NCBI GenBank assembly: GCA_010279815.1
Contig: QEOQ01000316.1
Location: forward strand, 908,727-972,726
DNA: 64,000 bases
Direction: 5' to 3'
Source: Brachionus plicatilis
Lineage: Eukaryota > Rotifera > Eurotatoria > Ploima > Brachionidae
Shown: positions 32,769 through 44,417 of the stretch, piece after piece
Layout of the letters: the number at the start of each line of letters is the position of its first letter
Position numbering within the stretch: the stretch's first letter is position 1
Translations under genes and position numbers: made by a program
Notes under the pieces: generated by a model
What the model was told of the DNA's origin: nothing
Seen by the model: the letters and a program-made list of their open reading frames with translations, nothing else
The model's database searches: none

Positions 32769-34997
32769 TTTTGCTTAAAATAAATACAATTTACAGTTTT
32801 TTTTTATTTGAATAAATAAAAATTAAATTAGAACAAAATTGAATTTTTTTTTAATCTAATTCAGTCATTACAGGGTCAAGTGATTTAGAGATCGTATAGC
32901 AACTTTTGATTATACACCTTGATATGAACCATTAAGTTGTCCTAGAAGTGGTAACGAGCTAATTTATCATTTACAAACCAATTATTTATGCTTGGCTATT
33001 TTGTGAACCGTGAATAAAACAAAATAATTTAGCTGAAAAAAAAAATATATTTTTTATTTTTATTTTAAATATTTGTTTGAAGTTTTATCAACCGTAGTCA
33101 TACAAGAATGCTGTTTGTTAGAACAATCCGAAGAGAAGTAGGACGAAAAAAAATTTTTTGACATTTTTTCAAATTATCTTATTCACAAGAATTTTTTCTT
33201 TTATTATTATTTGATTATGATATTAAAAAAAATTTAAAAAATATATATTTGCTCAATTTAGAAATCATGAGAGAATTTTTTCTCGATTGTATCGAGGAAA
33301 TAAATTTAAAATTTTCTCCTGGATTTTCAAACAAAAGTTAATTAAAGAAACTAAATTTAAATTTTTCTGATATTTTTCTAACATATCCTAAATCGGAATT
33401 GATGTGTTAGAAAAATAATTTAATTAAAAAAAAAACCTTTTAATATTTTAATTACTATGCAGAAATATAAAAATGAATCGCAAAATTTTATGATAATATC
33501 TTAACAGAAATGACAGCTATCGAAATATCTTTGAGCCAAATCCAATTTTGGGATAACATCTAAACCATGTAATATTTTTTTAGAATTATTTTAAATCTTT
33601 GATTTTAATCAAAAATTAAAACTTAAATTTCCTTATTCTTCTTAAAAAATTTCCGCTCTAGACCTAACAAAATTAAATAAATAAAAAAGTTTTGAATTTT
33701 TAAATAAAGCGTTCATTTTACTAACCTGTTTTTATTCAACTGATTAAAATAAAATATTTTATTTTATATCAATTTGAATCAATTTTTTCCTTTTACATTT
33801 TTGAAAGCATACAAGGAAATTTTAAAATTTCGTAAAGAATTAGCATTTTTTTACAATTGAAAAATATGATTCAAAAAAAAAATCTAAATTTAACAACTGC
33901 CTAAATGCCTAATTAATTATCTGAAAAAAACTCGTAAAATTTAATATCTTACTTTTATGAATTCAGTAAAAAAAGATAAATAAGGTAAAAAGTACTCTCG
34001 AAAAAAATCACTCTATTAATGAAATTAGATCAACGTACTCTAAAAAGGAAATCGAAACTTTATTTAAAATAATATGCTTATTATAAGTTATCATAAGAAC
34101 TTAAAAAGTATTGCGATGCGTTATACTGATTTCTTAATTCTTGAATGAGTCTAGGATAAAAATAATTTCTAAGAAAGAAAGAACACTCTGAATTTGTAAA
34201 ATAGATTCATTTAGATAATAGATTAAATGAATAATCGATAAATAAAAAATTCAAATTTTGATCAATCGGTATCGGATATTTGAGATTATTGAAAAAAATA
34301 CATAAATTGATGGCAACATGATATTATTATTATTTATTTCATAAAATTACGCCTGTCTTGGCGATGTTTAAAAAAAATTAAAATAAAAGGTTTAAATGAC
34401 ATTTGTTAAATAATTCATGTTTCTAGTTACAAAAAAGATGAAAAATATAATAGAGACAAAAAAATAATGCTAAAATTGATAGCTACAAAATAAAATTCGA
34501 TTTAAGAAAATTTTTTTTCCCCTATTTAAATTAGATAATTATATTAATTTAACTTTTTGAAATAAAATCTTAAAATTTAAGTAGAAGTAATTGACAATGA
34601 TTGTAGGGTAGAGATCAACTGGATGCAGTTACCTCTGTGCCAGATCGGAACCGTCGCTTAAAGAGGTACCGAAATAGGAAAAAAGCGCCATACTGATTAT
34701 CATGTTGGATAGCATCGGAAAAAAGAATTTATTTTTGTATTTTTCAAAACCTTTTTTTATTATTTATTCAAAATCTTGTGTAATATATTTTTATGTTTAA
34801 TGATGCAACATTTTTTGATTTTAAAATTCTTTTCTATTCTTTCTGTGACAAACAGAATTGAAAAGACATTTTCATGAAACACTTGTGTTGATTAATTGTT
34901 GCTAAAATTTTTAAAAAAATGTTAAGTTTTTTTTTCTTATTAATCATTTTATACTAATAAAACTAAATAAATTTTTAATTGAAATGAAAAAAGTATA
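32769..34997. other. Spacer with a SINE relic
   Basis: AT-rich, without genes. At about 34605-34720 a more complex block reads GATCAACTGGATGCAGTTACC and AAAAAAGCGCC, related to the SINE body at 26650 and 27080. No A or B box is left in it. Confidence 0.5.
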
Positions 34998-35617
34998 ATG
35001 TTGGAAACCGAGAGTTACAATTATGAAAAGATAATTTTTACGAAAAAAATCGATGGCGTTTGTACAAAATTTCAAATTAAAAAGCCTAATTTTAAACTAA
35101 TCAACTTCATTTTTAAACACTCGTTAACTATCATAGTTTTATTCCTAGTTTCTTTTTATACATTGGTAAAATAAACTTATCTATTTTTTTTCTTAAATTA
35201 AAACTTAATTAAAGAATTTTAATATTGCATTAATTTTTACAATAATATTTTTACTATACACATATGTCAAACTAAACTCGATTGTTATTAAAGGTAAAAT
35301 AAACAATTTTCTTTAAAAAAAATTAAAATTAAATATTTTTTATTCAAGAAGAGTTATTTTTCATACCATCAATTGGTGTTCAAGAGCTGAGCATTCACGG
35401 CACTGGCCGAAAAGACATAAAATTCTACGCCCATAGTCAAATTAAAGACTTGGTTATCACCGAATCTGTGAGCACACTCAGAGTCATTTTTTATCTTTGT
35501 TTAATATGTCAAAATGAGCAAAAAAAATCTCGCTTACAACCACTATTTATAGGCACAAAACCTAAACTAGATGTTCTTAGACAAATATACAAAGAAACAA
35601 ATCATTATTTTAAATAA
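34998..35617 (+). CDS. PIGH: GPI-GlcNAc transferase subunit PIG-H
   Basis: Three exons (34998-35165, 35215-35293, 35349-35617) join in phase to 171 residues; the introns are 49 and 55 bp. Two hydrophobic stretches, at the end of exon 1 and in exon 2, form the membrane hairpin. Exon 3 carries the conserved domain: EELFFIPSIGVQ, KDLVITE, VIFYLCL and TKPKLDVLRQIY, which match the order and wording of human PIG-H (188 residues). PIG-H is part of the complex that adds GlcNAc to phosphatidylinositol on the cytosolic face of the ER, the first step of GPI-anchor synthesis. No single exon is long enough to stand out as a frame. ACTR6 begins 104 bp downstream on the same strand. Confidence 0.88.
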
Positions 35618-35721
35618 ATTTTATTAATCTAAATTTTATTATTCCATTTTTCGAAGGGTTTCATGTCCCCTTATATTTTTAGCAATAAACAAATTTATTT
35701 ATTAAATTTTGAAGTCTTATA

Positions 35722-37257
35722 ATGACAAAATTTATTATTGATAACGGGGCTTATTCAGCCAAATGGGGCTGCTCGACTGATGAATCACCTAAGTAAGCTG
35801 AAAATTTAAAAGTAAATCTCTAAATAAATAATTTAGACTGACTCCTAATTATTTGACAAAATCGAAAAATGCCAGAGAAACATATGTTGGCAGTGAGCTG
35901 GATGAATGCAAGGACTTTTCTGGCTTGTTTTATCAATTGCCATTTCAAAAGGTAATGTCTAGTTAAAAATGAGTCTTGGCCGATAAAATAGCTGATAAAG
36001 TAGGGTATGTTGGTAAATTGGGATCTGGAGAGACAAGTCTGGAATCAAATATTTAAAAAATCTGCAATCGATCTTGCACAGACACAGCTTATAGTTACCG
36101 AACCAATTTTTAATTTTTCTCACACACAAGAATGCCTCGAAGAACTTGTATTCGAAGAACTAGGTCTAGATGGACTGATAAGAATTAGTGGTTTGCTTTT
36201 TAGAAATTTAATATTAAAAAAAAATATTTTTTTTTTTACTTCAGCCCCAAATTTAACTGCTTATAAATACTTGAAAAATAACTCCAAAGATTTTTGTCTA
36301 GTAGTGGACTCAGGCTATTCATTTACGCATATTACACCGTTCTATCGTGGTAATATAATGCTTGAGGGAATAAGAAGGTAAAGATTTGACAAAAAAAATT
36401 AAATTAATTAATATAATCTTTAATTAAAGAATTAATATGGGAGGAAAACATTTGACCAACTATTTAAAAGAAATAATTTCTTATCGACAATTAATGGTAA
36501 TGGATGAGACTTATGTGATAAATCAAGTTAAAGAAGAATTGTGCTATGTTTCCACAGATTTTGAGCTTGACATGAAAATAGCCAAGTATTTTTGTGGTTT
36601 AAATTTTTAAAATTTTGGCTGAGCTTTTTCTTAAGACTTAAAGGTAAAGAAAATAGAATAACAAGAGACTATGTATTGCCTGATTTTGCTAATTTGTGTA
36701 AAGGCTTTGCAAAGTCGCAACAAGAATCAACCGGAATACCTCTAGATTCCGAACAAGTTTTTAAATTAATTAAAATTTATTTTTTTGTTTATTTTAATTT
36801 ATTTTTTAGATTATAAGACTGAATAATGAAAGGTTTAGCATTCCTGAATTGTTGTTTCATCCATCAGATATAGGTCTTAATGAAATGGGAATTTCGGAGG
36901 CAATTGTTCATTCGGTTGAATCTTTATCTGAAGGTAGATTAAAAAAAATTAATTTTTTTTTCTCAAATATTTTGCTCAGAAATAAGATCTGATTTGTACG
37001 AAAATATTGTTCTTATGGGAGGCAATGCAAAATTTTCAGGATTCAATCAAAGAGTTTTTAACGATGTGAGATGCTTGATTCCGAGTAAATACAAGCTAAA
37101 TGTAAGCACTGAAAATGATTGTTTGGGTTGTGCTTGGCAAGGTGGAAAAAAGTTAGCTGAAAATGAAACTGAATTTAACGAGTTGATCGTTTCCAGTAAA
37201 ACTTATGAAGAGTTTGGTCATTCAATTTGCAAAAAAAAATTTGATATTATTAATTAA
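35722..37257 (+). CDS. ACTR6: Actin-related protein 6
   Basis: Eight exons join to 394 residues (human: 396): 35722-35792, 35837-35951, 36004-36190, 36245-36377, 36430-36585, 36636-36756, 36810-36933 and 36980-37257. The reading starts MTKFIIDNGAYSAKWG and includes VNWDLERQVW, ITEPIFNF-like VTEPIFNF, VDSGYSFTHI, GGKHLTNYLKE, SYRQLMVMDET, DYVLPDF and LMGGNAKFSGF. The phosphate loops of the actin fold (DNGAY and DSGYSFTH) are conserved. Arp6 is a subunit of the SRCAP/SWR1 complex that places histone H2A.Z. All introns are short (42-53 bp). An acceptor-like pyrimidine tract ending in AG lies at 35682, between the PIGH stop and this ATG. Confidence 0.93.
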
Positions 37258-37330
37258 AAAAAAACAAAATTATTGTGAATAAAATAAATTTTTTTAAAGA
37301 AATTTAAAGAATGGTAAAATAAAAAAAAAA

Positions 37331-37391
37331 GCACTGACTGGGAATCAAACCCGGTTCAACCATGTGAAAGGCGATGACTCTGCCACTGATA
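37331..37391 (-). pseudogene. Degenerate tRNA-Gly-like pseudogene
   Basis: Minus strand: TCAGTGGCAGAGTCATCGCC is followed by a changed anticodon arm and GGGTTTGATTCCCAGTCAGTGC, then T's. It matches the tRNA-Gly of this window at about four-fifths of positions but lacks the 5' acceptor half, and the anticodon position reads TTC. It cannot fold into a full tRNA. Confidence 0.7.
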
Positions 37392-37801
37392 TAATAAATA
37401 AAATAATTCTGTATTTTTTTTGTAAATATAAATAAACATCAAATTATTGATTGAAATAATAATTTTATTATTGAATCCATCTTGGCCGTATCTGAGGCAT
37501 TTTTCTACTTATTTAAAAATGGTCAATTTATTTAAATTTAAGTGTTAAATAAATAAATTAATTTTTTTATAGAAAAAATCGCTTTTCATAAAAATACTGA
37601 AATCTCTCGATTAAAAAGTTTTCTAAAAATAATTAAATTAAAAGAAAAGTAAAAATGAAAAAGACAATTTAATTGAATATTTTTTAGTAGAATTTTTAAA
37701 CAAAATAAATTATTTAATCAGAAAAATTTTAAATTTAAAAAGATTATTTATTGTTGATATTTTGTATAGCTAAAAAAGAAAACTTCAAAAATAGCTAATA
37801 A

Positions 37802-37872
37802 GCACTGGTGGTTCAGTGGTAGAATGCTCGCCTGCCACGCGGGCGGCCCGGGTTCGATTCCCGGCCAGTGCA
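37802..37872 (+). tRNA. tRNA-Gly (GCC)
   Basis: Identical 71-nt copy of the tRNA-Gly at 326. The left flank here differs from the duplicated flanks of the other copies. It is followed by TTTATTTTTT. Confidence 0.97.
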
Positions 37873-38779
37873 TTTATTTTTTATTCTCAATGAAATACAA
37901 TGAATTTTAATTTTCTATATAATTGATAAATTAAATTTTAACAATTTTTATTTTGAAGCAGTGAAATTTTTGGTTTTTCATCTTATTTTGCATTTTTATA
38001 GATCGAAAAGATAATTCAATAAAAATCTTACTTCAAGTATAATAAAATTTAGATTTTTTATAAATATAAAATTTCAGACTCAATTGAAGATAAGCAAATG
38101 AGATTAGTAAAATATTTTTTTTCCTAATCAATAATATCAATAGGAATTACATAATTGTCGGAATTACATGAAATTATATGGCTTAGTTCCTGAAGGTCTC
38201 AAAGTGATCTTTTACTAGAAATTAGAATTTTTTGAACTTTTAATTAGGAATACGATTCCTTAAAGTTTTTTAAATTTTACTTGAAAAAATTTTTTAAGAC
38301 GAGAAACCAAAAATTTCACTCCTTTAAAAAATAAATTGGTAAAAAAATTTAATCAATTATTAAAAATAATGAAATTGAATAAGAAAGTTTTGTTCAAAAA
38401 TCAAAAAACTAAAAAATTGAACTTTAACTTATTTTTTTACAATAAAAAAGACATGAAAATTATTATTTTTATTTGGAATTTAGACTTTAAAAAAGGTTCT
38501 ATCAAATCTATAAAGTAATTAAAATTAAAAGGTTTCAAGTTACTTAACTAAATTAATTTTAGAGAATTATTATATACATTTTTTTCTTCAAAGATCTCTT
38601 TGATTAACTGTATAAATTAAATTAATTAAATTAGAAAATTAAATTTAATGCTAATCCTGTTCTACAGAATATCAAAAAAAAAAGTTTTTTTAATTAAAAA
38701 AATTAATTGAATTTTTTTATTTTTACACAGGACAAACAAAATTCATAAAATTGGAAAAAATAATTGAAATTTAAAAAAA
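37873..38779. other. Spacer before the lectin gene
   Basis: AT-rich. The frame at 38336-38518 is Lys/Phe/Ile-rich and unsupported. A pyrimidine-rich tract ending in ACACAG at about 38730 could be a 5' UTR acceptor for the gene that follows. Confidence 0.4.
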
Positions 38780-40680
38780 ATGAGATCTGGAAAAAAAGGT
38801 GCTGAAGCATTTGTTGCTGAAAAACTAGTAGATAAAGGCTCATATATTCTAAATGGATATTCAGGCAATGATTTTTATCAATTTGAATACAAAGTACAAA
38901 AATCTGAAGCTGCTAGAAATCTTGAGCTACATGAAAACGCTTTAGTTGAAATTCCAAGATGGATTGTGTATTTTTCCATTCCGGTAATGATTTTTTTGAT
39001 TGCATTCTTCACTGGAGCCTTGATAACCATGGGCAGTGTTAAACCAGATGCAATCTATGGACAGTCATGTGTTGGCCGATCTTGTTCAAAAGAACATAAT
39101 CTAAAATGTATCAATAAAGTATGTCTATGTGAATCGCCCAAGTATTACACAAATAAATGTGTTGATTTGTCTAAATATGGAGAAAAGTGTGTTGCTCGAG
39201 AAAATTGTGATCCGAGTCAAGACACGATTTGCTTCGGATCAGTTTGTTCATGTGCTGCAACCAAATATTGGAATTCTGAATCCAGTAAATGTGTTGACAG
39301 ACTTACTTATGGACAAACATGTGGTGGTGACCAATGTAGAATTCGCGTCAACTTGGTTTGTAGTTCATCAGGAATTTGCGATTGTATTGATAGCACTTTG
39401 TAATGTTAAAATTTTTAAAGTAATTTATTTTAAGTTTTTTTTTAAAGATATTTTTGGGATGATAGTGTGAAAGAATGTGTTGCCAAGAAGAGATACAGTC
39501 TGCGATGCACTACAAATTTTCAGTGTCTTGATTCAGAATTAACTTTGTGTAAAAACAATCAATATTGTATGATTTAATTAAAAACTAACTTTTTTTATAT
39601 CATTTATTAATAAAGTTTAAAAAAAAAAAAGGTCTTTGTATCGATACAAAATATTTTAATGGTGTTAATTGTGTTGATCGTGTGGGGGAGTTTGCTGGTT
39701 GCACATTTGATGACATGTGTTTGTCTCCAATGTTTTGTTCATCAACTGTCGGATGTTCATGTGCAACATTACATTATTTTGATGTGAGCACACTAAATTG
39801 TGTTGCTCAAAAAACTTTTAATGAACCATGCTCTTCGGATCATCATTGTCGAGAAGATAAGCAACTTTTTTGTGACAATGGATTTTGTGCCTGCAAGTCC
39901 CAATATTCATGGTCGTCTTCTTCTGACGAATGCAAACTAACCTATTCACAAGGAACTTGTAGATTTACAACACAATGTAATTCAGATGAAGAGCTAATTT
40001 GTGCCACAAACACCAACTGTAATTGTCCTGATACTTCATCAGTTGGACAATGCGATTGTGTTAGACAGTCTGGAAATGAAAAGTATTGGGATCCTTCTGT
40101 ACCAAAGTGTGTCAATGCTCTTTCTTATGGTGATCCATGCATCGATAATTATCAATGCAAAACTTTGACCGAACTAACCAAGTGTATTGCTGGTTCATGT
40201 GATTGTGAACAGGTTGGTGGCTTTGCTAGTTGGAACAGATGTAAAAAATGTAATGATGACGACTTTTATTTTAATGATAAATGTTACCATTTTTCAACTA
40301 ATGAAGAAAGAAATAATAGAGCTGATGGAAAATGCAGAGTAAATTTATTTAGTTGATTCTTCCAATGATGAATTTTTTTTATTAAGGACTATCATGGAAA
40401 TGCTAGATTACTAGTCATTGAGACCAACGATGAGCTGGACTTTATCGATGAAAAAGTTTCCGAAATTGATGATGGCGATTTTTGGATAAGTGGAAGGAGA
40501 AATAGAAATTGGTGGGGAGGAGGAGCAAATGGTTATAGATGGAGACCAGTTTCAAATCTTCAAGTAGATGGTTGTAATGTGCCTTCAGACAGAGACTGTC
40601 TTTATTTCAGCAACGCTGATGGCTGTTATAGAAGTAACAAAAATTGTAATGATGATCTTAAATACATTTGTGAATATTAA
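38780..40680 (+). CDS. Type II membrane protein with Cys-rich EB-like modules and C-type lectin domain
   Basis: Four exons (38780-39399, 39448-39566, 39632-40338, 40387-40680) join in phase to 579 residues. A 60-residue cytosolic part is followed by a membrane helix (about 61-84) and no signal peptide, giving type II topology. The outer part has about eight Cys-rich modules of EB type, with repeats of C-x5-C and CxC, YGxxC spacers (YGQSC, YGEKC, YGQTC, YGDPC) and KYW/KCV words. A C-type lectin-like domain fills the last 110 residues: CYHFS, ARLLVIETNDE, FWISG, CLYFS and a final YICEY. The WND calcium box is not obvious, so sugar binding is uncertain. Such proteins are often immune or feeding receptors in invertebrates. 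Introns are 48-65 bp. Confidence 0.85.
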
Positions 40681-40865
40681 AAGGGACAATATATTTAACA
40701 GATTTATTTTGATCCATTAAATAAATATAATTATTTAAAAATAAATTAAAGCATTAAATTTTAAAAAAATATTATTTGCAATATCAATGAGATGCTTTTT
40801 AGCCTTGGTAGTGATGATTAAAAACAAATAACAAGAAAATGAAAATAAAAAACAACACATAAAAC

Positions 40866-41559
40866 CAGAGTTGTTTAAAGGTCCCAAAAAAAGTCCAAGT
40901 CGTTAAAAAAAATAATTATAAAGTCTTAGCTCACACTTTTTAAAAAAAAAGTCCGGACTTGGAGGTTTTGTACAAAAAGTTCAGTACAAAAGAACAGAAC
41001 AAAGTGTAAAAAAATTAAACAACTTTTTTTCTAAAAGTTTAAAATTAATTCTGTGAATGCAACATAATGCATCATTCAAAGTTGGATCAACTGTAAAAGT
41101 CTGCCAATGATGTGAAAATTCTCTGCAAAATGCCCTATGTTCGATTATATTGGAATTTAATTTTTGATTGAAATTCTTACTTTTTTTATTATTTTTTATT
41201 TTTCTTTTTGTCTAATTTACTCGCAATTTTAATTCTATTTAATTTCTTTATTTATAAAATCGTTAGGCTGAAAAGAAGGGTAGTGCCCATTCTTCACAGT
41301 CTGAGGGTTACCCTCAAACTACTTAATAATTTTAATTAATAATAATTTATGCTAAACTCTGCAAAATTAGCAGACTTTGATATTTGATGCAACTCTGAAT
41401 GTTGCACTAATTTGGATTTAAAGAATTAAATTTAAAAATTTGGAAAAAAAGTTATTCAATTTTTTTTAATTTTTTTCTGTTCTTTTTATTATTTTGTACT
41501 GAATTTCACAAGACCGGACTCGGACTTGACATGAGACTTGTGACTTTTAAACAACTCTG
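40866..41559. mobile_element. hAT-type non-autonomous element, 694 bp
   Basis: Left end CAGAGTTGTTTAAAGGTC and right end GACTTTTAAACAACTCTG are inverted copies. An exact 8-bp target duplication CATAAAAC lies at 40858-40865 and 41560-41567. Sub-terminal AAGTCC/GGACTT words repeat in both orientations. No transposase frame is visible. The exact duplication suggests that it is younger than the copy at 21410. Confidence 0.9.
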
Positions 41560-41894
41560 CATAAAACTAAATCTGTCAAAATTAAACAACACATAAAAAT
41601 TTTTTATCTTTTAACTAATGCTTTATTTTCTTTTTTAGTTAATTTTCATTTTAATTTTGAATGAACTCTTATTAAATAAAAAATTTAGATCTGGAAGAAA
41701 ATAAAAAAAACTCAAAACTTTAAAAAGTCATTCATTAGACAATTAAATTGTTGTAAAACTCAAAATACGTTTTAAATGAAAAAAATAATAGTTTTTATTG
41801 TAGTTTTTGATTCAATGTTTTTATAAAATAAAAAATAACTTATTTAGTGATTTATAAATATGATATAAATTTTAAAACAAATTGAACAAAAATT

Positions 41895-42215
41895 CTTAAT
41901 TTTTGATATATTAGAATTTAAGTTAATAAAAAAAATTTAAAAAAATACTACAACATAGTGTAGCATACTTTAATACATAAAATATAATCTCTTTTGTCTT
42001 TTTAGTAAATCAAATCAATAAACAATTTAAATCTTATTGATGTTTTATTTTAGTCATTTTTTTAACATAAGAAAAATCATTTTAGGTAAAAAAGGTACAA
42101 AAAAATATTACACTATGTTGCAGTATATTTTGAGTTAAATCTATTTTCGTCTATTTTAATTTATCAAAAAACGAATCATTTCTGTTCAATTTGTATTGAA
42201 AATCACAATATCCTT
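41895..42215. repeat. Inverted-repeat element with ACAACATAGTGTAGCATAC end
   Basis: TACAACATAGTGTAGCATAC near 41950 is mirrored by ACACTATGTTGCAGTATA near 42110. The same family, with TCAATTTGTATT and TTCACAATA further right, occurs at 51698-51990. Noncoding. Confidence 0.55.
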
Positions 42216-43519
42216 AATTTTTAATTTTTTGAAATAAAATTTATGTGATAACTAAAAAAAAATTATTTAATGCACTTTTTCTTTCTAATCATCATTTTTC
42301 TTTTAATGAGCGAATTACATTTTTTATTTGTGACGAACAGATAAAAAAAATAAAAAAAAATTAAATAAAATAAAAATGCAATTTAAACGAAATTAAAAAA
42401 TAGCTTAAATTTTTTATATAAAATTACAAATCTTAATTCTTAATGCTGCTTCAAAAGCTAAGTTTTAAATAAAAACTCAGTTTGACGCTAACTTAATACA
42501 TAAAATCATTGTTTGTAATTTAAAATGTTTTCCTTTTAACTTTGAAATTAAAATAAAATTTAAAATTATTCTTGATAATGTCGATCAAAAATAGCTTTAA
42601 ATATCTCAAAACATAAAAGGAACATTTATAAATTTATTTTTTAATTACCAAAAATAAAGTTATTTTAATATTAAAATTTTTTGTTAATTCAATAAGCCAA
42701 AAGTGAATAAAAAACACATGATCTATATTTTTAACAAAAAAGTAAATAATTTATCAATTATTTTCACCTTATTGCCGCCATTGGCAATAATTACATAAAA
42801 AATTTAAATTGTCGGCTCGATTAAAAAAAAATGTAATTAAATTATTTATGACAGAAAAAAATCAAAGTCTTATGGCAGTTCTATTGTAATAGGATTATTA
42901 CAAATGAGCCATTTGTCTGTGACACTTGGCCACCAAAATCCTATAAACTACATCTTACATTGAAATAGTGAGCAAAATTTTTATCTAGCAGATTGTCTAC
43001 CCAGAAATCAAGCTGTCCAATTACACAATTGAGTAGTTGGTAAAATTAATGCCAACTAGAGAAAATAAGATAAATCTGTGAAAACTATTTAATTAGGAAA
43101 ACAAAAATCTCTTAATTTATCAAATACTCTGATTGATTGTTTTTATTAATCAATCAGCTGCTAATCAAAAACATTTGCCATTTTACAACCAAGCTAGGAT
43201 CCTCGGGTTGCCTGCCACAAGTCCGAATTCCATTCACTCACAAACAGGAGTCCACAATCTCAGTCGGTATCTTAATTGTAAAACTATTTCTATGATCCAA
43301 TAAAGATCAGATCTCATGCAGTGATAACAATTACGGCACTAGAAAATATTCTACCTGTAATTTTTTTCTAATCTCTACAACCAGTTAATTAATTAATTAA
43401 TTTCGTAAAAACATCCCCTAGAATTGAAAACTGTTTGTTAATTCTGACTGGTTGGTATAATTAATTGATTAATTGACAATTATAGCCATTTCAATACAGT
43501 GTCTATTCAGACCATTTAA
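42216..43519. other. Upstream region of the homeobox gene
   Basis: No gene. The last 600 bases are more complex than typical spacer and include TTAATTAATTAATT at about 43385 and several TAATTA words, which are homeodomain-type sites but common in AT-rich DNA. Confidence 0.4.
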
Positions 43520-43527
43520 TATAAATA
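43520..43527 (+). promoter_or_regulatory. TATA box of the homeobox gene
   Basis: TATAAATA lies 119-126 bp before the ATG. Roughly 25-35 bases on, CTCCAAATATCAATC would suit an initiator. The sequence from there to the ATG has no upstream ATG, so it reads as a short leader. Confidence 0.5.
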
Positions 43528-43645
43528 CTGAGCCAGTCTCGCTCCAAATATCAATCAAAATTCAACAATCAATAAACAATCAAGAACAAGTTTTTTAAAT
43601 TTAAATAAAGAACATTATTAATTTTTCAATTTTCAAAAAGGTACC

Positions 43646-44338
43646 ATGCAATCACCAAGAAGCTCTTCACCAATTGTTTCACCTTTAACTGTCAAAGTAG
43701 ATTCGTCCCAATGCAACACTCCACTTAAGGACACTTCAAATCTTCTCCTCACCTATTCCACCCCAGTCTACCTCCCTTTTCAGTATGTGCCCAAGTGTTT
43801 GCCTTTGTCCAGCATCAAACAAAAGCCCAAGGTCAATTTTCATTCTATAGATGATTTGGTCGGAGCTAGTCCATCTGTGTCGGAGAATGATTCGGGCTTT
43901 CAGTCTTTTTCTAGTTCGCTGAACAAATCTCCTCAAGCTCCTGTCAAACAACTTGATTTTGATGAAGACAGAGAAAATGTGAAAAATACCGATGGTAAAA
44001 AGTTTCGAACCACTTTTACCCAGGAACAAAAATTGGCACTTGATGCCTACTTCCGCAAAAATCCTTATCCTGATCCGAAAGAGACCGAAGAGATGAGTGA
44101 ACAATTGGTTTTGCCAGAAAATGTTATCAAGGTTTGGTTCCAGAACAAAAGATCACGTGACAAGCAAAGGAAATACACTGCTAAATCAAGAAAAAATGTT
44201 CAAATCGAACAACAATCGACTGTCAATTCGTCACCTTTAGTTGCAAATCTTCAATTGCTTCAATCTAGATTAAATCAGTATGCCACTCTGTCGGCAATAG
44301 TTCAAAGTTCTCAATTTTATCCTCAACAGCATTTTTAA
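43646..44338 (+). CDS. Divergent homeodomain transcription factor
   Basis: An intronless frame of 230 residues. The homeodomain spans about 118-177 and has helix 1 FTQEQKLALDAYF and recognition helix VIKVWFQNKRSR (Trp164, Phe165, Gln166 at homeodomain position 50, Asn167 at position 51). NKRSR replaces the usual NRRMK, and the loop NPYPDPKET is typical. The N-terminal half is rich in Ser, Pro and Thr and low in order; the tail is Gln/Ser-rich. No paired domain, LIM domain or hexapeptide is visible. It cannot be placed in a named class by eye; ANTP or PRD class are both possible. A TATA box lies upstream and AATAAA at 44412. The gene is alone between long spacers, common for developmental regulators. 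Confidence 0.88.
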   Translation: MQSPRSSSPIVSPLTVKVDSSQCNTPLKDTSNLLLTYSTPVYLPFQYVPKCLPLSSIKQKPKVNFHSIDDLVGASPSVSENDSGFQSFSSSLNKSPQAPVKQLDFDEDRENVKNTDGKKFRTTFTQEQKLALDAYFRKNPYPDPKETEEMSEQLVLPENVIKVWFQNKRSRDKQRKYTAKSRKNVQIEQQSTVNSSPLVANLQLLQSRLNQYATLSAIVQSSQFYPQQHF

Positions 44339-44411
44339 ATTTTTATTTTTTCAATTTTAGACTTGTTTTTAAATTTTATAAATCCATTTTATTGTAAATT
44401 CTAATTAATTA

Positions 44412-44417
44412 AATAAA
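44412..44417 (+). terminator. Polyadenylation signal of the homeobox gene
   Basis: AATAAA 73 bp past the stop codon, first good candidate after the frame. Confidence 0.45.

Noticed and set aside
38336..38518. 60-codon Lys-rich frame
   Set aside because: Composition is that of random AT-rich DNA and no start context or homology is visible.
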